A program made the position numbers and the translations under genes. Under the pieces are notes generated by a model. It searched no databases and was not told the DNA's origin. It saw nothing but the letters and a program-made list of their open reading frames with translations. Below are positions 15,001-19,990 of a stretch of 64,000 bases of DNA, one piece after another (within the stretch, counting starts at the first letter, position 1; the number at the start of each line of letters is the position of its first letter). The stretch is from Amoebophrya sp. A120 (Eukaryota; Sar; Dinophyceae; Syndiniales; Amoebophryaceae): positions 7,266,372-7,330,371 of the forward strand of contig CAJINV010000003.1 in the NCBI GenBank assembly GCA_905178155.1, read 5' to 3'.

Positions 15001-18000
15001 CGTCCTGCGTAAAGACCACATCCTCCGCGACGACGGCCGGAACACGGTTCGTTTTCCGCATGGCCATGCTCGCCTCCGGAAGCAGCACGTTGGACAGCAC
15101 AAACGTCAGCTCCGCACCGGCAGTGACTGTGACCGCCGACGGACCGGAGAGCGCTGCTGATTTCGCGCCGGGCTGATTGTTTGCGTTATTAAGGACCATC
15201 ACCGCCTCAACCTGTGGCGTGAAAGATTGCGAAAATTGAAAATCCGCACTCTGGATGTACTTCGATGCGGCCAGGATGTTGTTGCTCCGCATCTGTGCCT
15301 GTGGCACCGCGTGCGGCACTCGCAGCCAATCCGCAGGGATGTACTCGTAGAAAAGCGAATTTCGGTTACCGCCCTCTTGGACCATGTAGAAGTTGATCTC
15401 GGCACCGGTCCCGCCCAACTCTGCGAAGTCACTCCCGGAATACTCCGCATACAGGCGGCGGGGATCCACCGGGTCGTGGAAGGTATAGGGGTCGATGAAA
15501 CGAATCCCGTACGAGAAGCCTTCCTCCGGGCGTTTTTCGTAGTCCGCGTTCCAGTCGGTACCAAGGTTGAAGACCTCGATCCGCGGAAAGATCTTCAGCA
15601 GCGCCTCCTGCACCTCGTAGCGCTTCACGTTGTAGGGCAGCGAAGTTGTGCAGCTCCGTGCCACCGTGGCGTTGGTTTTCGAAGAACCTCGGCAGAGCTT
15701 GAAGTTGCCGGACAGGGGTGCCGACTCTTCCTGCGACAGGGTAACGATACCCCGCGTGTAGGGCGTCTCGGCCGCCGTGGCGTTACGGGGCGGCACCATC
15801 TCAAAGGTTGCGTGTGTTGTCTGGCCGTACAGCCCGTGTGTGCCGCTTCCCAGAATGCAGTTGAAGGTGATTTCGAACCCGACCGCGAGTCCGGCACTGG
15901 TGGCCTGCGCCGCCGCAGCCGTGACGGTAGGCAAGCAGTCCTTGGTGTACTGGATCGTCGATCCGGCCGCTGATTTCGCTCCCCGCAGCGCCGTTTCCAA
16001 CGTCGCGGTGTCCGCCTGGTCCACGCGGACTTTGTCGGTGAAGTACTCGGTGTGGCTCAGGTCGTGCGACACCTTCACCTTCACCGAGTAGAACTGCCCG
16101 GCATCCGACACGAGAAGCGCGTGCTTTTCCCGGTCGCGCCGGGCGGTCAGCGTCATCTTTTGCATCTCGTACAGGCCGCTGGTCTTGTAGAACGCCTCCT
16201 TCTCTGCTTCGGTGAAAATCTGGTGCCCCTCCGCCGTGTGTGTGTCGTTCGCGTAGGTTCCGTTCAGCCAGGGATCGTGCACCGCCACGCCGATCTGCAA
16301 CCAATTGGCGCTCCAGTGGAACTCGTCGTTGTGGTAGATGCGCATGGGGTAGCCCGCAATGCTGGAGTTGTGTGCGTTTTGAAACTTCATGCGCGGGCTG
16401 CGCTGACGCACCGAGTGCGTGGTCAAGTCCGGGTGGCTGCACGTGCTGCCCTCGACGCTCTCTCTCGCGGCCCCGTTGGCAGGCACAAAGGGATTGTTGC
16501 TCTCGCTGCAGTACACGTAGAAGGCGAAGGGGTCGTCGGGCCGCCATCGATCCACCCAGTGGACAATTTTCCCGACCTCCGTCCACAGATTTACGTTCGG
16601 CTCGCTCCCGGTGAAGTCAATCAGGACCTTCGCGGACAGTTCGGCCGCAGTGAAAAACTGGTACTCCGCGTCGGGGGAAAAGTAGGACGGCGGGACGAAA
16701 AAAGTTTCCAGGACCTGCTCGAACTCGTAGTAGCCAGACCAGTCCGCGGTTCGGTCGCGCCACTGGTCCTGCCAGGCCTGGTCCCATGTGTGCAGCTGGC
16801 GGCGGATCGGACCCCGCAACCAGGTACCCTTTTCCTGCCCGAAGGGCTCGGCAGAAACTGACTCGGCCGGGTTCTGGCTCACGAACTGGATCCGGTCCGC
16901 GTTCTCGTTCAAATTTACCGGGTTCATAAACACCTTGGAAACACCAAGCAGCACGTCTTTGCGCAGGCCTTCCGCGTATGCGACGTTGGGGAACATATTG
17001 TCGCTGTTCACCCAGCTCGCGCGTTTCCCGAAGGTCTCTGTGTGGCCAGGATGAAGTCCGGAGTACAGTCGCCATTTCGTGCCGCGGCCGCCAAAGAATC
17101 CGTGCAACGGCAGTTGCGTGCGCAATCCACCCTGTTTGCTGGTGCTCGAAGCGCCGACGTCGAGGCAATCCTGTCTACAGGTCAGAGTGGTCTCAACGTC
17201 CGTCCAGGCGCCGCTGCTCTTTGTGACTGTAATCTGTTGATGTTTCTTCAGCGAACTTGTCCACACGTGCCGATTGTCGTGGTACCCGGGCTCCTGCGCA
17301 AAGGTGGACCCGTCGGGGTTCACGTAGTGGCCCCCGTCGCAGTCCCGCTTGCCCTTGCAAATCCCCCCCGCGATTTCGTGCGCTTGACACAACCTCCTCC
17401 CATCCATTGCACACATACGCGCAGCGTCGTGAAAGGACACTTTGTGGTTGCCGGGCGTGTAGCAATCCTTCGGCGTTAGTTTTTGCCAAGTGTTTTCAAA
17501 AGGCTCCGCGTTTTTGTTCACCGAATGGCAGAACTGCCCGTCTGTGTCGCAACACAAGACCGTGTAAAGCCGACCACTTTGCGCCGGATCCGCAGCTTCG
17601 TGCGGCGGCACCATGACTTGGTGGTCGGTGCCAAAATTGGGGTTGCCGTCGGTCAGTCGAGCCTTGGAGACGACAAGCGACACATTTACCGGTGATACGT
17701 GTGCCTGCATGTCGGAGGAAAGGCCTTGGCAGGAATTCTGCAACGGCACACCGCCGGACAGTGCGTGCTCCGTCACGTCCCACAGGATGGTCTTCGAAGA
17801 GGTCGTGGAAGAGCCCACCGAGACGCGTACCTCCGCGCATCCCGTGATGTCGTCGGCGTGCGGAGGCAGCAACAGCGCCTCCTGCTGGCGCTGCGTGTCC
17901 AGCACCTGAGACAGTGACTGCTGGTAGTCCGCATACGCCGCCTGGCTGTTTGAACCCGAGAAGATCTTCGGGATGCGACACTCGAAATGCGTGGAATTGA

Positions 18001-19990
18001 ATGCCTTGTCCGCAATGACGTGACACGGAATGTCGTTTCGCGGCCCCAAAAAAATCCGTGTGGTGTCCACGTTGAAACCGGTGCCCCGAATTTGCAGCAC
18101 TGCGCCGCCAGTCGGACTCGCAAAGCGCGGACTGATCTCGTAAATCTCCGGGTACATAGCCATGTCGTAACTCACTGGCGGCAAGTTGCTCGGTCTGTCA
18201 TCTTCAAAACGTCGTAGGTGCTGATCGAGTGAACTTTCCTCCACCCCAATGGTGAACAGCCCAAAAGGCCGCGGTTGGTCCGACTTCGTGTTGAGAAACT
18301 GAGCATGCCCGTACCCGTCGGGGCAGTCGGCCGCTGTTTGGCAAGTGCACTGCAGGTCCGAGCACTTCGCCACGTCGTTCAGCCCATTGGGGCGGACGAA
18401 GAGGGAGAACCGGCCCCAGCCCGGCTGCAACCACCCCTGGAGGCGACACGTGAGGCCGATCTTCTCGATCACCCTGTTGTTGTTCTGCAGGTTGTAGTCG
18501 TTCGTGTTTGCGAACCGGTTCGCTAGCAGCAGCTCGTCGGCGAGGCAGGTCGAACCCCCGACCCTTGTTTCCGTCTGCGACCAGGTCTTCGCGAGGATCT
18601 GCTGTCGTCGGTAGGTGGAAGAGCGGGCTCCGTACGACAAAAAGTCGCCGACGGCCAACCCGAAATGCGACACAAATTTCACCACCGGCGTTTGCTCGTA
18701 TTCGTAGCGGAACACCACCGAGGGGTCCCGGACGCGTGCGTAGGTGCCACCGCCCGCGGCGTCCGAGATGATCAGCACTTCGAGCGTGACATTCATCGGC
18801 TCGGGCACCCGCGGGGTGATGCAGATCAGCTCGGACTGCGTGCTCATGGGAAGCATCACTGGGCAGGCGTATTGTCCCAAATAGACCGTTTGCTGCGAGT
18901 AGAGGTTGATTCGGTTTGGATCTAGAAACCCGTCCCCGGTGATGCGCAGCTGCAGGCCCCCCTCGAGACTACCCCGTTTCGGGAAGAAGTCGTTGACCTT
19001 CGCAGCATGCGTGAACAGACTTGCACCAGTGCACACCGCGAAAAACAGCTGAAGAGCACGCGACAGCAAGGTTCGAACTGAACTTTTTTCGCTAGAAGTA
19101 GCGCTCCTTGTTCCGTGCGTTGGGGAGACTGAAAGAAAAGGTCGCAGTCTGCGAAGAGGACAATTCATTGCCGTCTGTTGTCGTCTTATTCTTGGCATCG
19201 TCTTACTAGAGGACGAAAACATCCCCTGTCGCTGCTCAGAAAAACAGCCCCCGGCGTTTTCTTCACCAGCATCGTTCGGCAGAGCTTGTCTTCTTGTTTG
19301 CCCTATTGCTGCGGAGCTCGTGGTGATATTTCTCGTTTCTCTACTTGCACTTTTTCTTTTTGTTCGGGCACGAGATGAGAAATAATCGTCTGGTATCACT
19401 CTGTCGTGTGTACTGCCACTGGAAGATTCGATTCTCGACAAGACAGAGGCCTGTAATTTCATCGGTGTAGTCCCACCTTTCGCGGAGGAAGGAAACCGTG
19501 CATTCGCGCAACTCCTGGCTGGCTCATCATGGCGGCCAGCAGCAGGAAACATAGGTAAAACGCGCGCTCTCGGGGCGGCCGTTGGTCGCTCCATACCCGG
19601 AGGGAAGAGGAGCGGGTTCTTCACGAAACCAAACCGCTCGTCAGAGCAATCAGAATCAAAAGTCGAGATGTTGGCCTTCTGTCTTATTTTTTCTTTTCGG
19701 TCGCTGGATTTCGCGCTCGAAGTAAAGGACGACGAACTACTGGAAGGCGTGCCTCGTCGGACAAGAAAGAGGCCGCTCTTCCATTTGTTCGACGTTGCCA
19801 CCGTTCTTCCCGGGCGAAAATCCTTGATATATTGACCGCCAACAGAAGCACCAGGTTGTGGTTGCGTGGGATCTGGTGCGTCTTCTGTTTCCTCTTCCTC
19901 TCTTGAGGCTTCTGAAGTCGTACTACCGCTAGGTCGACCAGTACCCCGGAGCGACCTGCTTGCTGTTACATCCTCGTCGAGCACAAGCAT
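1..19990 (-). CDS. Giant fibrocystin-L (PKHD1L1)-like surface protein, C-terminus cut by window edge
   Basis: One frame stays open from ATG 19,990 to the left edge (about 6,663 codons). I read the first 700 codons, several inner blocks and the last 220 codons in this frame and met no stop or frame change; a TGA lies upstream near 20,079. Approximate residues: low-complexity N-terminus 1-300; hydrophobic segment 305-327 (LQLFFAVCTGASLF); IPT/TIG domains near 337 (GGLQLRITGDGF), 617, 1830 (AGGTEIEFTGFG), 2110, 4930 (AGGTQVKITGRGFG) and 5330; a Cys-containing block near 840-890 (RMCAMDGRRLC); EGF/laminin-type clusters at 2417-2503, 3043-3503 and 4557-4840; G8 domain 5990-6090; beta-helix region 6250-6450 with GRYCTHFHKM; DLDGSVTG near 6605. 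The G8/beta-helix/DLDGSVTG series is the PKHD1L1/CEMIP signature. Many N-glycosylation sequons suggest an extracellular protein. EGF-type repeats are not part of animal PKHD1L1. Later in-frame ATGs (19,594; 19,552; 19,462; 19,222; 19,198) are possible starts; the last ones would bring the hydrophobic segment closer to a signal-peptide position. Confidence 0.88.
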   Translation of the reverse strand, partial: MLVLDEDVTASRSLRGTGRPSGSTTSEASREEEETEDAPDPTQPQPGASVGGQYIKDFRPGRTVATSNKWKSGLFLVRRGTPSSSSSSFTSSAKSSDRKEKIRQKANISTFDSDCSDERFGFVKNPLLFPPGMERPTAAPRARVLPMFPAAGRHDEPARSCANARFPSSAKGGTTPMKLQASVLSRIESSSGSTHDRVIPDDYFSSRARTKRKSASRETRNITTSSAAIGQTRRQALPNDAGEENAGGCFSEQRQGMFSSSSKTMPRIRRQQTAMNCPLRRLRPFLSVSPTHGTRSATSSEKSSVRTLLSRALQLFFAVCTGASLFTHAAKVNDFFPKRGSLEGGLQLRITGDGFLDPNRINLYSQQTVYLGQYACPVMLPMSTQSELICITPRVPEPMNVTLEVLIISDAAGGGTYARVRDPSVVFRYEYEQTPVVKFVSHFGLAVGDFLSYGARSSTYRRQQILAKTWSQTETRVGGSTCLADELLLANRFANTNDYNLQNNNRVIEKIGLTCRLQGWLQPGWGRFSLFVRPNGLNDVAKCSDLQCTCQTAADCPDGYGHAQFLNTKSDQPRPFGLFTIGVEESSLDQHLRRFEDDRPSNLPPVSYDMAMYPEIYEISPRFASPTGGAVLQIRGTGFNVDTTRIFLGPRNDIPCHVIADKAFNSTHFECRIPKIFSGSNSQAAYADYQQSLSQVLDTQRQQEALLLPPHADDITGCAEVRVSVGSSTTSSKTILWDVTEHALSGGVPLQNSCQGLSSDMQAHVSPVNVSLVVSKARLTDGNPNFGTDHQVMVPPHEAADPAQSGRLYTVLCCDTDGQFCHSVNKNAEPFENTWQKLTPKDCYTPGNHKVSFHDAARMCAMDGRRLCQAHEIAGGICKGKRDCDGGHYVNPDGSTFAQEPGYHDNRHVWTSSLKKHQQITVTKSSGAWTDVETTLTCRQDCLDVGASSTSKQGGLRTQLPLHGFFGGRGTKWRLYSGLHPGHTETFGKRASWVNSDNMFPNVAYAEGLRKDVLLGVSKVFMNPVNLNENADRIQFVSQNPAESVSAEPFGQEKGTWLRGPIRRQLHTWDQAWQDQWRDRTADWSGYYEFEQVLETFFVPPSYFSPDAEYQFFTAAELSAKVLIDFTGSEPNVNLWTEVGKIVHWVDRWRPDDPFAFYVYCSESNNPFVPANGAARESVEGSTCSHPDLTTHSVRQRSPRMKFQNAHNSSIAGYPMRIYHNDEFHWSANWLQIGVAVHDPWLNGTYANDTHTAEGHQIFTEAEKEAFYKTSGLYEMQKMTLTARRDREKHALLVSDAGQFYSVKVKVSHDLSHTEYFTDKVRVDQADTATLETALRGAKSAAGSTIQYTKDCLPTVTAAAAQATSAGLAVGFEITFNCILGSGTHGLYGQTTHATFEMVPPRNATAAETPYTRGIVTLSQEESAPLSGNFKLCRGSSKTNATVARSCTTSLPYNVKRYEVQEALLKIFPRIEVFNLGTDWNADYEKRPEEGFSYGIRFIDPYTFHDPVDPRRLYAEYSGSDFAELGGTGAEINFYMVQEGGNRNSLFYEYIPADWLRVPHAVPQAQMRSNNILAASKYIQSADFQFSQSFTPQVEAVMVLNNANNQPGAKSAALSGPSAVTVTAGAELTFVLSNVLLPEASMAMRKTNRVPAVVAEDVVFTQDGHLMAPRGEGSAATRMGENGTVVITRSGGRSVRTSLLGEPLFANVNASVYGLRTSDFNITVGNSDCLVTQHRCVENCPDQNDDNFRALLGAGGGASAAGAEQSANVSIVHPLKDFQFATRFEVTCTLQDGTVGRGLQPEISIGGQGFAMSQNLTMDVALELHNVYPTSGSLAGGTEIEFTGFGLQRITCAHIHLGWNANATHREDMWNITLEESDRPAADNTTNVTRAALFYDGTSFSKKDHILPNNLYCRVPYIAVACNAAPHYSCEQRGLKILHETIHDFTFTFDPTLTSRVESLAPVKLAVGFPGVLTFDFSPAWLGYLDLPGSLNPQNDTAFDYSEHITVDLVETMSGQPRVSRNCLIKEVRSTRLTCRLSRDFDSPTYVEDPNLRTQFNHYVLDPEMYRGVSDFLLTPKISVKPFGYAMLTGEQLDTAMYVTRVTPDDFHGLAGGVQTTIEGYGFLGGLPSSSQLHRQLTSDDEEVTTSEDDSFDAVGALMYGASRRELSAAGPPSAGGNQSNGTSNTSNATNSSTAPASSTAAATVVHTGPALVPGMSLQQRRAINPDSTMVLDLANFAVFLETNFTYFYRGTYETSNSKSACVVTEVLDTRIRCNTTAVPYLERFEAMRVGRYSGVATVTTEAKVVINMVKAESYCTAGGAGGGTSTTAAPALRPQPCMHKSHWGSTPAALEVFPKSALSGESFGVVVAGDLLQGQSFATEYAPAVFPLANESTKLIDNLSYTPLVRAELFHGNYDNTRCLLTSTNRGITRPAATCPHCVAGQGECQVRNGQLECVCEPNFYGTRCENQCKCDPVGTEHCIRGTSGGSCVCKQGYTGAECNLALPPNYVLATPKGSGRRALRADGLSADDASSAAPLPAARKPSSSALLQRLAAFGMKAAPAHLADDDARIAWDSDHLVDSSSELHADLTTPAVAMGFSSPDSTPGVSSPRALSAAPSSGSSAVATAASMVLECADGFKRTDQPCSGPGNCAACRSAYHPKTNLTQTRAANESARPSYPLELLVYDSVPKNGTSDHAPHDPLVLTFSHEVVAVSGFIKVMKQPNDTAVFDKRYVDFVNPQPVVNYTDVEVEPANEVFRIALPLPYDSVAGGGYRNAAGRRLSLASQELQQALEENSTYFLDFSQAVIRDANAVGNKQYVGWNQPTPGYEFTNETMYTFSTNNQHHPAPTDGNGAPHMLFFDYRVFEHNSGPSGASGNATMATVLFFLHFDRALQTTVGADADVHIKDCGAVECQFSERPEMKRFNDSTSAGHCSSLETVFTNLTEPRNECGFYLANHNDVVSVAQHASDMVKSFANSTMGTGIAILQANIDLTQEMRHVEVHIAQNGFIAGAHRLVLPIVVHPGGGNDASKANDESMVTTIMCSRRCHPEKDGACCSASDSTNDGSYAGICKVQCPRNRFGANCDRDCNCHQAGTAFCNDGLFHPQRDRADGTCVCKTGFAGPRCDQCAPGYINFPHCDTVCVGKTPCDPRNTLSCSSDATTAPGQNTCQCKEGFNGALCDTCAANYYGNSCSVFCNATQHCSGHGQCGAVERQVNGQTQDILACTCDHGWTGADCSQCDSIAICNKRGVCNHPFVREEMRNVTESTSVPANGTNGTNGSKSNGTSSGQVALVNEETEERLVNVTHPRCKCEDYFWGAYCENDAACSPAGTHQVDPWTGACHCKPNWWGTKCENECRCYADRVNMHDGVAFAPTPVLSGTCNDGNQGDGSCTCFDGFNGTNCEFCADFRVPSGNCSMTCDVNCDAGGTQSCSGNQCQCWPWRSGALCETCKPDYYPAPPGSCSKYCKAETTCNGKGSCNLNGDCVCETGFTGPTCDQCAVGWFPKAPMTLQGPILDTASSHPAHGAVGVSAATENLILKFSEPIDFANLGVIEIRAHHSGANYSMPPDFALDLAILKDQPFHRFLSDKYLYLTPSVLTLYGANTTSGANQTAGPSSSTGAASQQSQFTELQPGKAYHLHTERYGLLQDRDGNKMGLLSTLTPPLEYTFNTAPSGTQPRSMPVYPIFHIDSPLELLDPSGSNYHVVFSVYFSHQISKKNGVNEMQFFELSDCGWDMDCHSACDNEMLDVSAHVTGVMYNKGYTANALQVPGASMASVLGSYGTDARFTDTIPGLLAVQIRIPATGPHPLRRKLQLTILPGLVTDSSGNNEMNLVNATYDFALSGAINQTAHNPHELAPCEWTPGSNATISSAHAHREQVQWTVSAGVAQLFEAQDVRILDFGTDAELATMADAGGMFEVSDHHHAKMIRMRLPEKGAGVFNAGRQIYFRVLAKAAPKPTLFETKAFYSLRFANDSISELAFGDRAVEEMMLSDNTTLAFELRLSRDVSQLLVTGNAVASSFTLTDCGFDLDCRPESCDNRAMTVTNVTLAQHGRIRLIATGFTAPPPFGDASLDMQDGRRFSLSVVPEVAADAYGTRSAAATGIIAELNSAFLAQHFHGPGASPRLSPCDSHPAPAAPVAKPEANFISPEGLVFVAFDRPIEVVPGAKGMVKLLSAPGGVAAHGRRLSEDASAANYEDLQKGDEDGSYALAEEDFAQPSAASAIRFDEDYDADAALRLLTHHFGSNMSNTSNGSNMSNASDSSNASDFLGPAAGSSSPTGQPGSGVDSTMNETSNDTNASSPGGPSSSAPPSTSAPSGVGMLEIPVHKLVVHGKYLVFAPSMSNCSSPAPPPSSTPPEEQGISPDCITQYKFVDGATFHIEIPPNVLRAAQPSGNGPQNIALSTQGFYHVEVNETAASGLRPGVVDYEVLFDHVQNRSRVFLLFSEEVEGKSGSLDAVVEVQSCGSALSCEPIDQRNVTDVAFHSNYSTANEAKAVVLSFPGDVRQELFTITVKANTFMGLQKPGHDGPGVDVSFRTDRYLVPARDLTSVLPKCSFYCNCVNGDCDPNTGACRCPPKDPNSVNGYYGAACQYHSTCHPQNTQSAHGVGTSEGTGECTCKPGFFRTDCSGQCSCHAAGTLAGGQCDPYTGACSCKPGWTGARCDECAAGFVPHGICALSCLPKLCNARGTIACSSTNCVCKPGYFGDLCDQKCECHQRGSRSCDQQTGACTCLPGWGGAKCDQCAPNYYPAGQCFTYCDAATTCNGHGACASDGSCSCEKNWDGNYDCSQCGRNYYGPTCGTYCEANTNCTAASHGFCDPMDGSCNCYEGWFGSSCGSMDISILNADVCQFPAGMQNSYLKIEADYTASNLQASNIQPHQLPANFNSTLKHHLTYALNMTGTRHTPNLRFSQAFDMASIDVRSGSIAGGTQVKITGRGFGFETGYHSVFLVYNTIFDPPDPSSTTCKHPQMLTIGECPMKKTTHTEFRCITPNADTPIHSHSDFASWLNVPNIQFGIRPTNLTSTAVQSEGVCLQSSAAPGAKANELLPMEIFTREDCEQECVDRFWQGCRSFSLGVDLKLGQCILSYDLCTSIGRFNHKSEAATLQYMGFVPYRLDDPDSIGYGDVEHEIPSYLSDVARVNFTYDSTSYISHVSNPHGFGGAEIDVFVENPPPHLRGNGTGEQLPRSDVAEPPSSPMVVIGKGMDWDSALACEVSEWRYLADVSPVDHPARLGAMDDSSATVEALHIKCTVAANTVPAGLYEVKVYQPNIGYTLARSSVQGKPAVFQSLFEISGVSSLTGIVPAGSANTSAQALDLPCQQPNAATSCDPLQGGLGGGVDLHIHGRGFGTSPDQNSVTICGRPAEVRAARYDQLTVRTPRHQNLHLLNELYFNNSEMTENDRKYFYEDIRVSPFLSEPARIFGSHSGAMTDTSFWRFMQLFDNDLVDYPDLPGSDCSVGFTLPEGYLALVKQVKFYPPYSQDDRATLRNTRFQVANDTGTGGYTTMYSIPSSGYVKGGWNTVDLDAPFIGRVFRYLGQSTAGCRLREVKFTGYVIPAAAYASGAHCPVVVEKVKHPDAHYENLANRAPGDASSAGSSTTSVIPGDSFRAVQVATDSYESTSPVPGKLHTVRLSQTTSGFVMMPNHMAPVYPRDYGRFLFLVDDERAQFDIRVHATKSTGNSHVHGYITPAFSHFGNGTAAGSNSTLHRQELHSVELVGTAGSVQSTLLASGLSMATRGVYYLDLTSYVHTSNSDVSTSAVVHHIEIDVNATSPAGASAASSTAPADDNSTSNDTAVGSKGPGPILASAVRFLRTSETLRRHNSQDLLYYKAMHHLTPFISDVDPRNGTARGNTLVTLSGQNLGDVFATGSAGVNSAAFGPLVAPAVRAEDLDDFMEIVMQERDAQNISDRVQNLTSNTSVTESYLFRPRFAEVAFNGYDCMEVTNWANRTDDSMQCRTAPRSDGIKPSSFSVRIPGKGFAIRTDRLRIFYRYLDKWSDPANWLNEELPRRGDSAWVPEGQAIMVDQSVPQLGLTYVAGVMVFDNTKPRLTYDSTWFWVHGGTLEIGTDLIPYENRVVLTLHGDKYKTVELPYIGQKMVVVTNQGNLGGDSSIARKVGKLDIHGRRTRNCVRLAESANPGEDFVIVDALPNWEPGYDLVLAHPVEEATLVSANLTLYDRANGMLVIDGVPTVVSGDQSVGPFGEGMRASTGAAVVTEMKPPEYEEVAVLFLAKPLANYHEAIQYRYFADDRNTIPDLRPHICTLSRNIVIQGSQDSHLADWGVHTGAFYGGEYRLKDVEVRNCGQGGQMGRYCTHFHKMSPGRQVDVYKSYVHNCAIHHSFMRGVVAHSTKFTVAEGNVGYLIKAHNMQIENGDEKETVWRNNVFIKALPMVLGLADDTTPAAYWAVHGSVIWDSNVGYASAFGYRFNPKGEFAGESIQYNHMVNNSAVGCGMAIQFFPAWAPNLDLYVNKFTAVHCGATLFVKLCNPCHYWDFNVIEPSGVGYVTKFTDPDDNPARPMFQNWLMVGDMEEPNRRNPGLGFYFNGQDGYWMHNITIVNYGDQPPFAGGFNCPAFGYLVPTHRMSAVTLVNATGGLLWTESYSRYAIWHDLDGSVTGFTTHGGYMTGQFGFNQWTRNSLALHTPQGVVPPPNADAYDRAATGPLCRF
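1700..2020 (-). other. G8 domain of the giant protein
   Basis: The minus-strand frame reads WSDPANWLNEELPRRGD, then WVPEGQAIMVDQSVPQLG, then FWVHGGTLEIGTDLIPYEN and VVLTLHG. This matches the G8 family: conserved tryptophans and glycines, a proline-rich loop, then a GGxLxIGxxxxPY turn followed by a beta strand ending LxG. In PKHD1L1, CEMIP and TMEM2 this domain precedes a parallel beta-helix, and the same order is seen here (beta-helix stretch at about 640-1,240). A second G8, expected from the animal protein, would lie beyond the left edge. Confidence 0.85.
5470..6320 (-). other. EGF/laminin-type repeat cluster inside the giant gene (C-terminal cluster)
   Basis: Read on the minus strand in the frame of the giant protein, this stretch gives regularly spaced cysteines with the pattern of EGF-like and laminin-type EGF modules, for example CNGHGAC, then CSCEKNWDGNYDC, then CNCYEGWFGSSC. 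The modules sit between IPT domains. A second cluster of the same type lies at about 9,480-10,860 (CNDGNQGDGSCTC, CVCETGFTGPTC) and a smaller one at about 12,480-12,740 (CVCEPNFYGTRC). Such repeats normally mediate extracellular protein contacts and need an oxidising secretory route. Confidence 0.85.

Noticed and set aside
19463-19530. ATG ATG at 19,530 as start of the giant protein
   Set aside because: That frame ends in TGA after about 23 codons; it is out of frame with the long protein.
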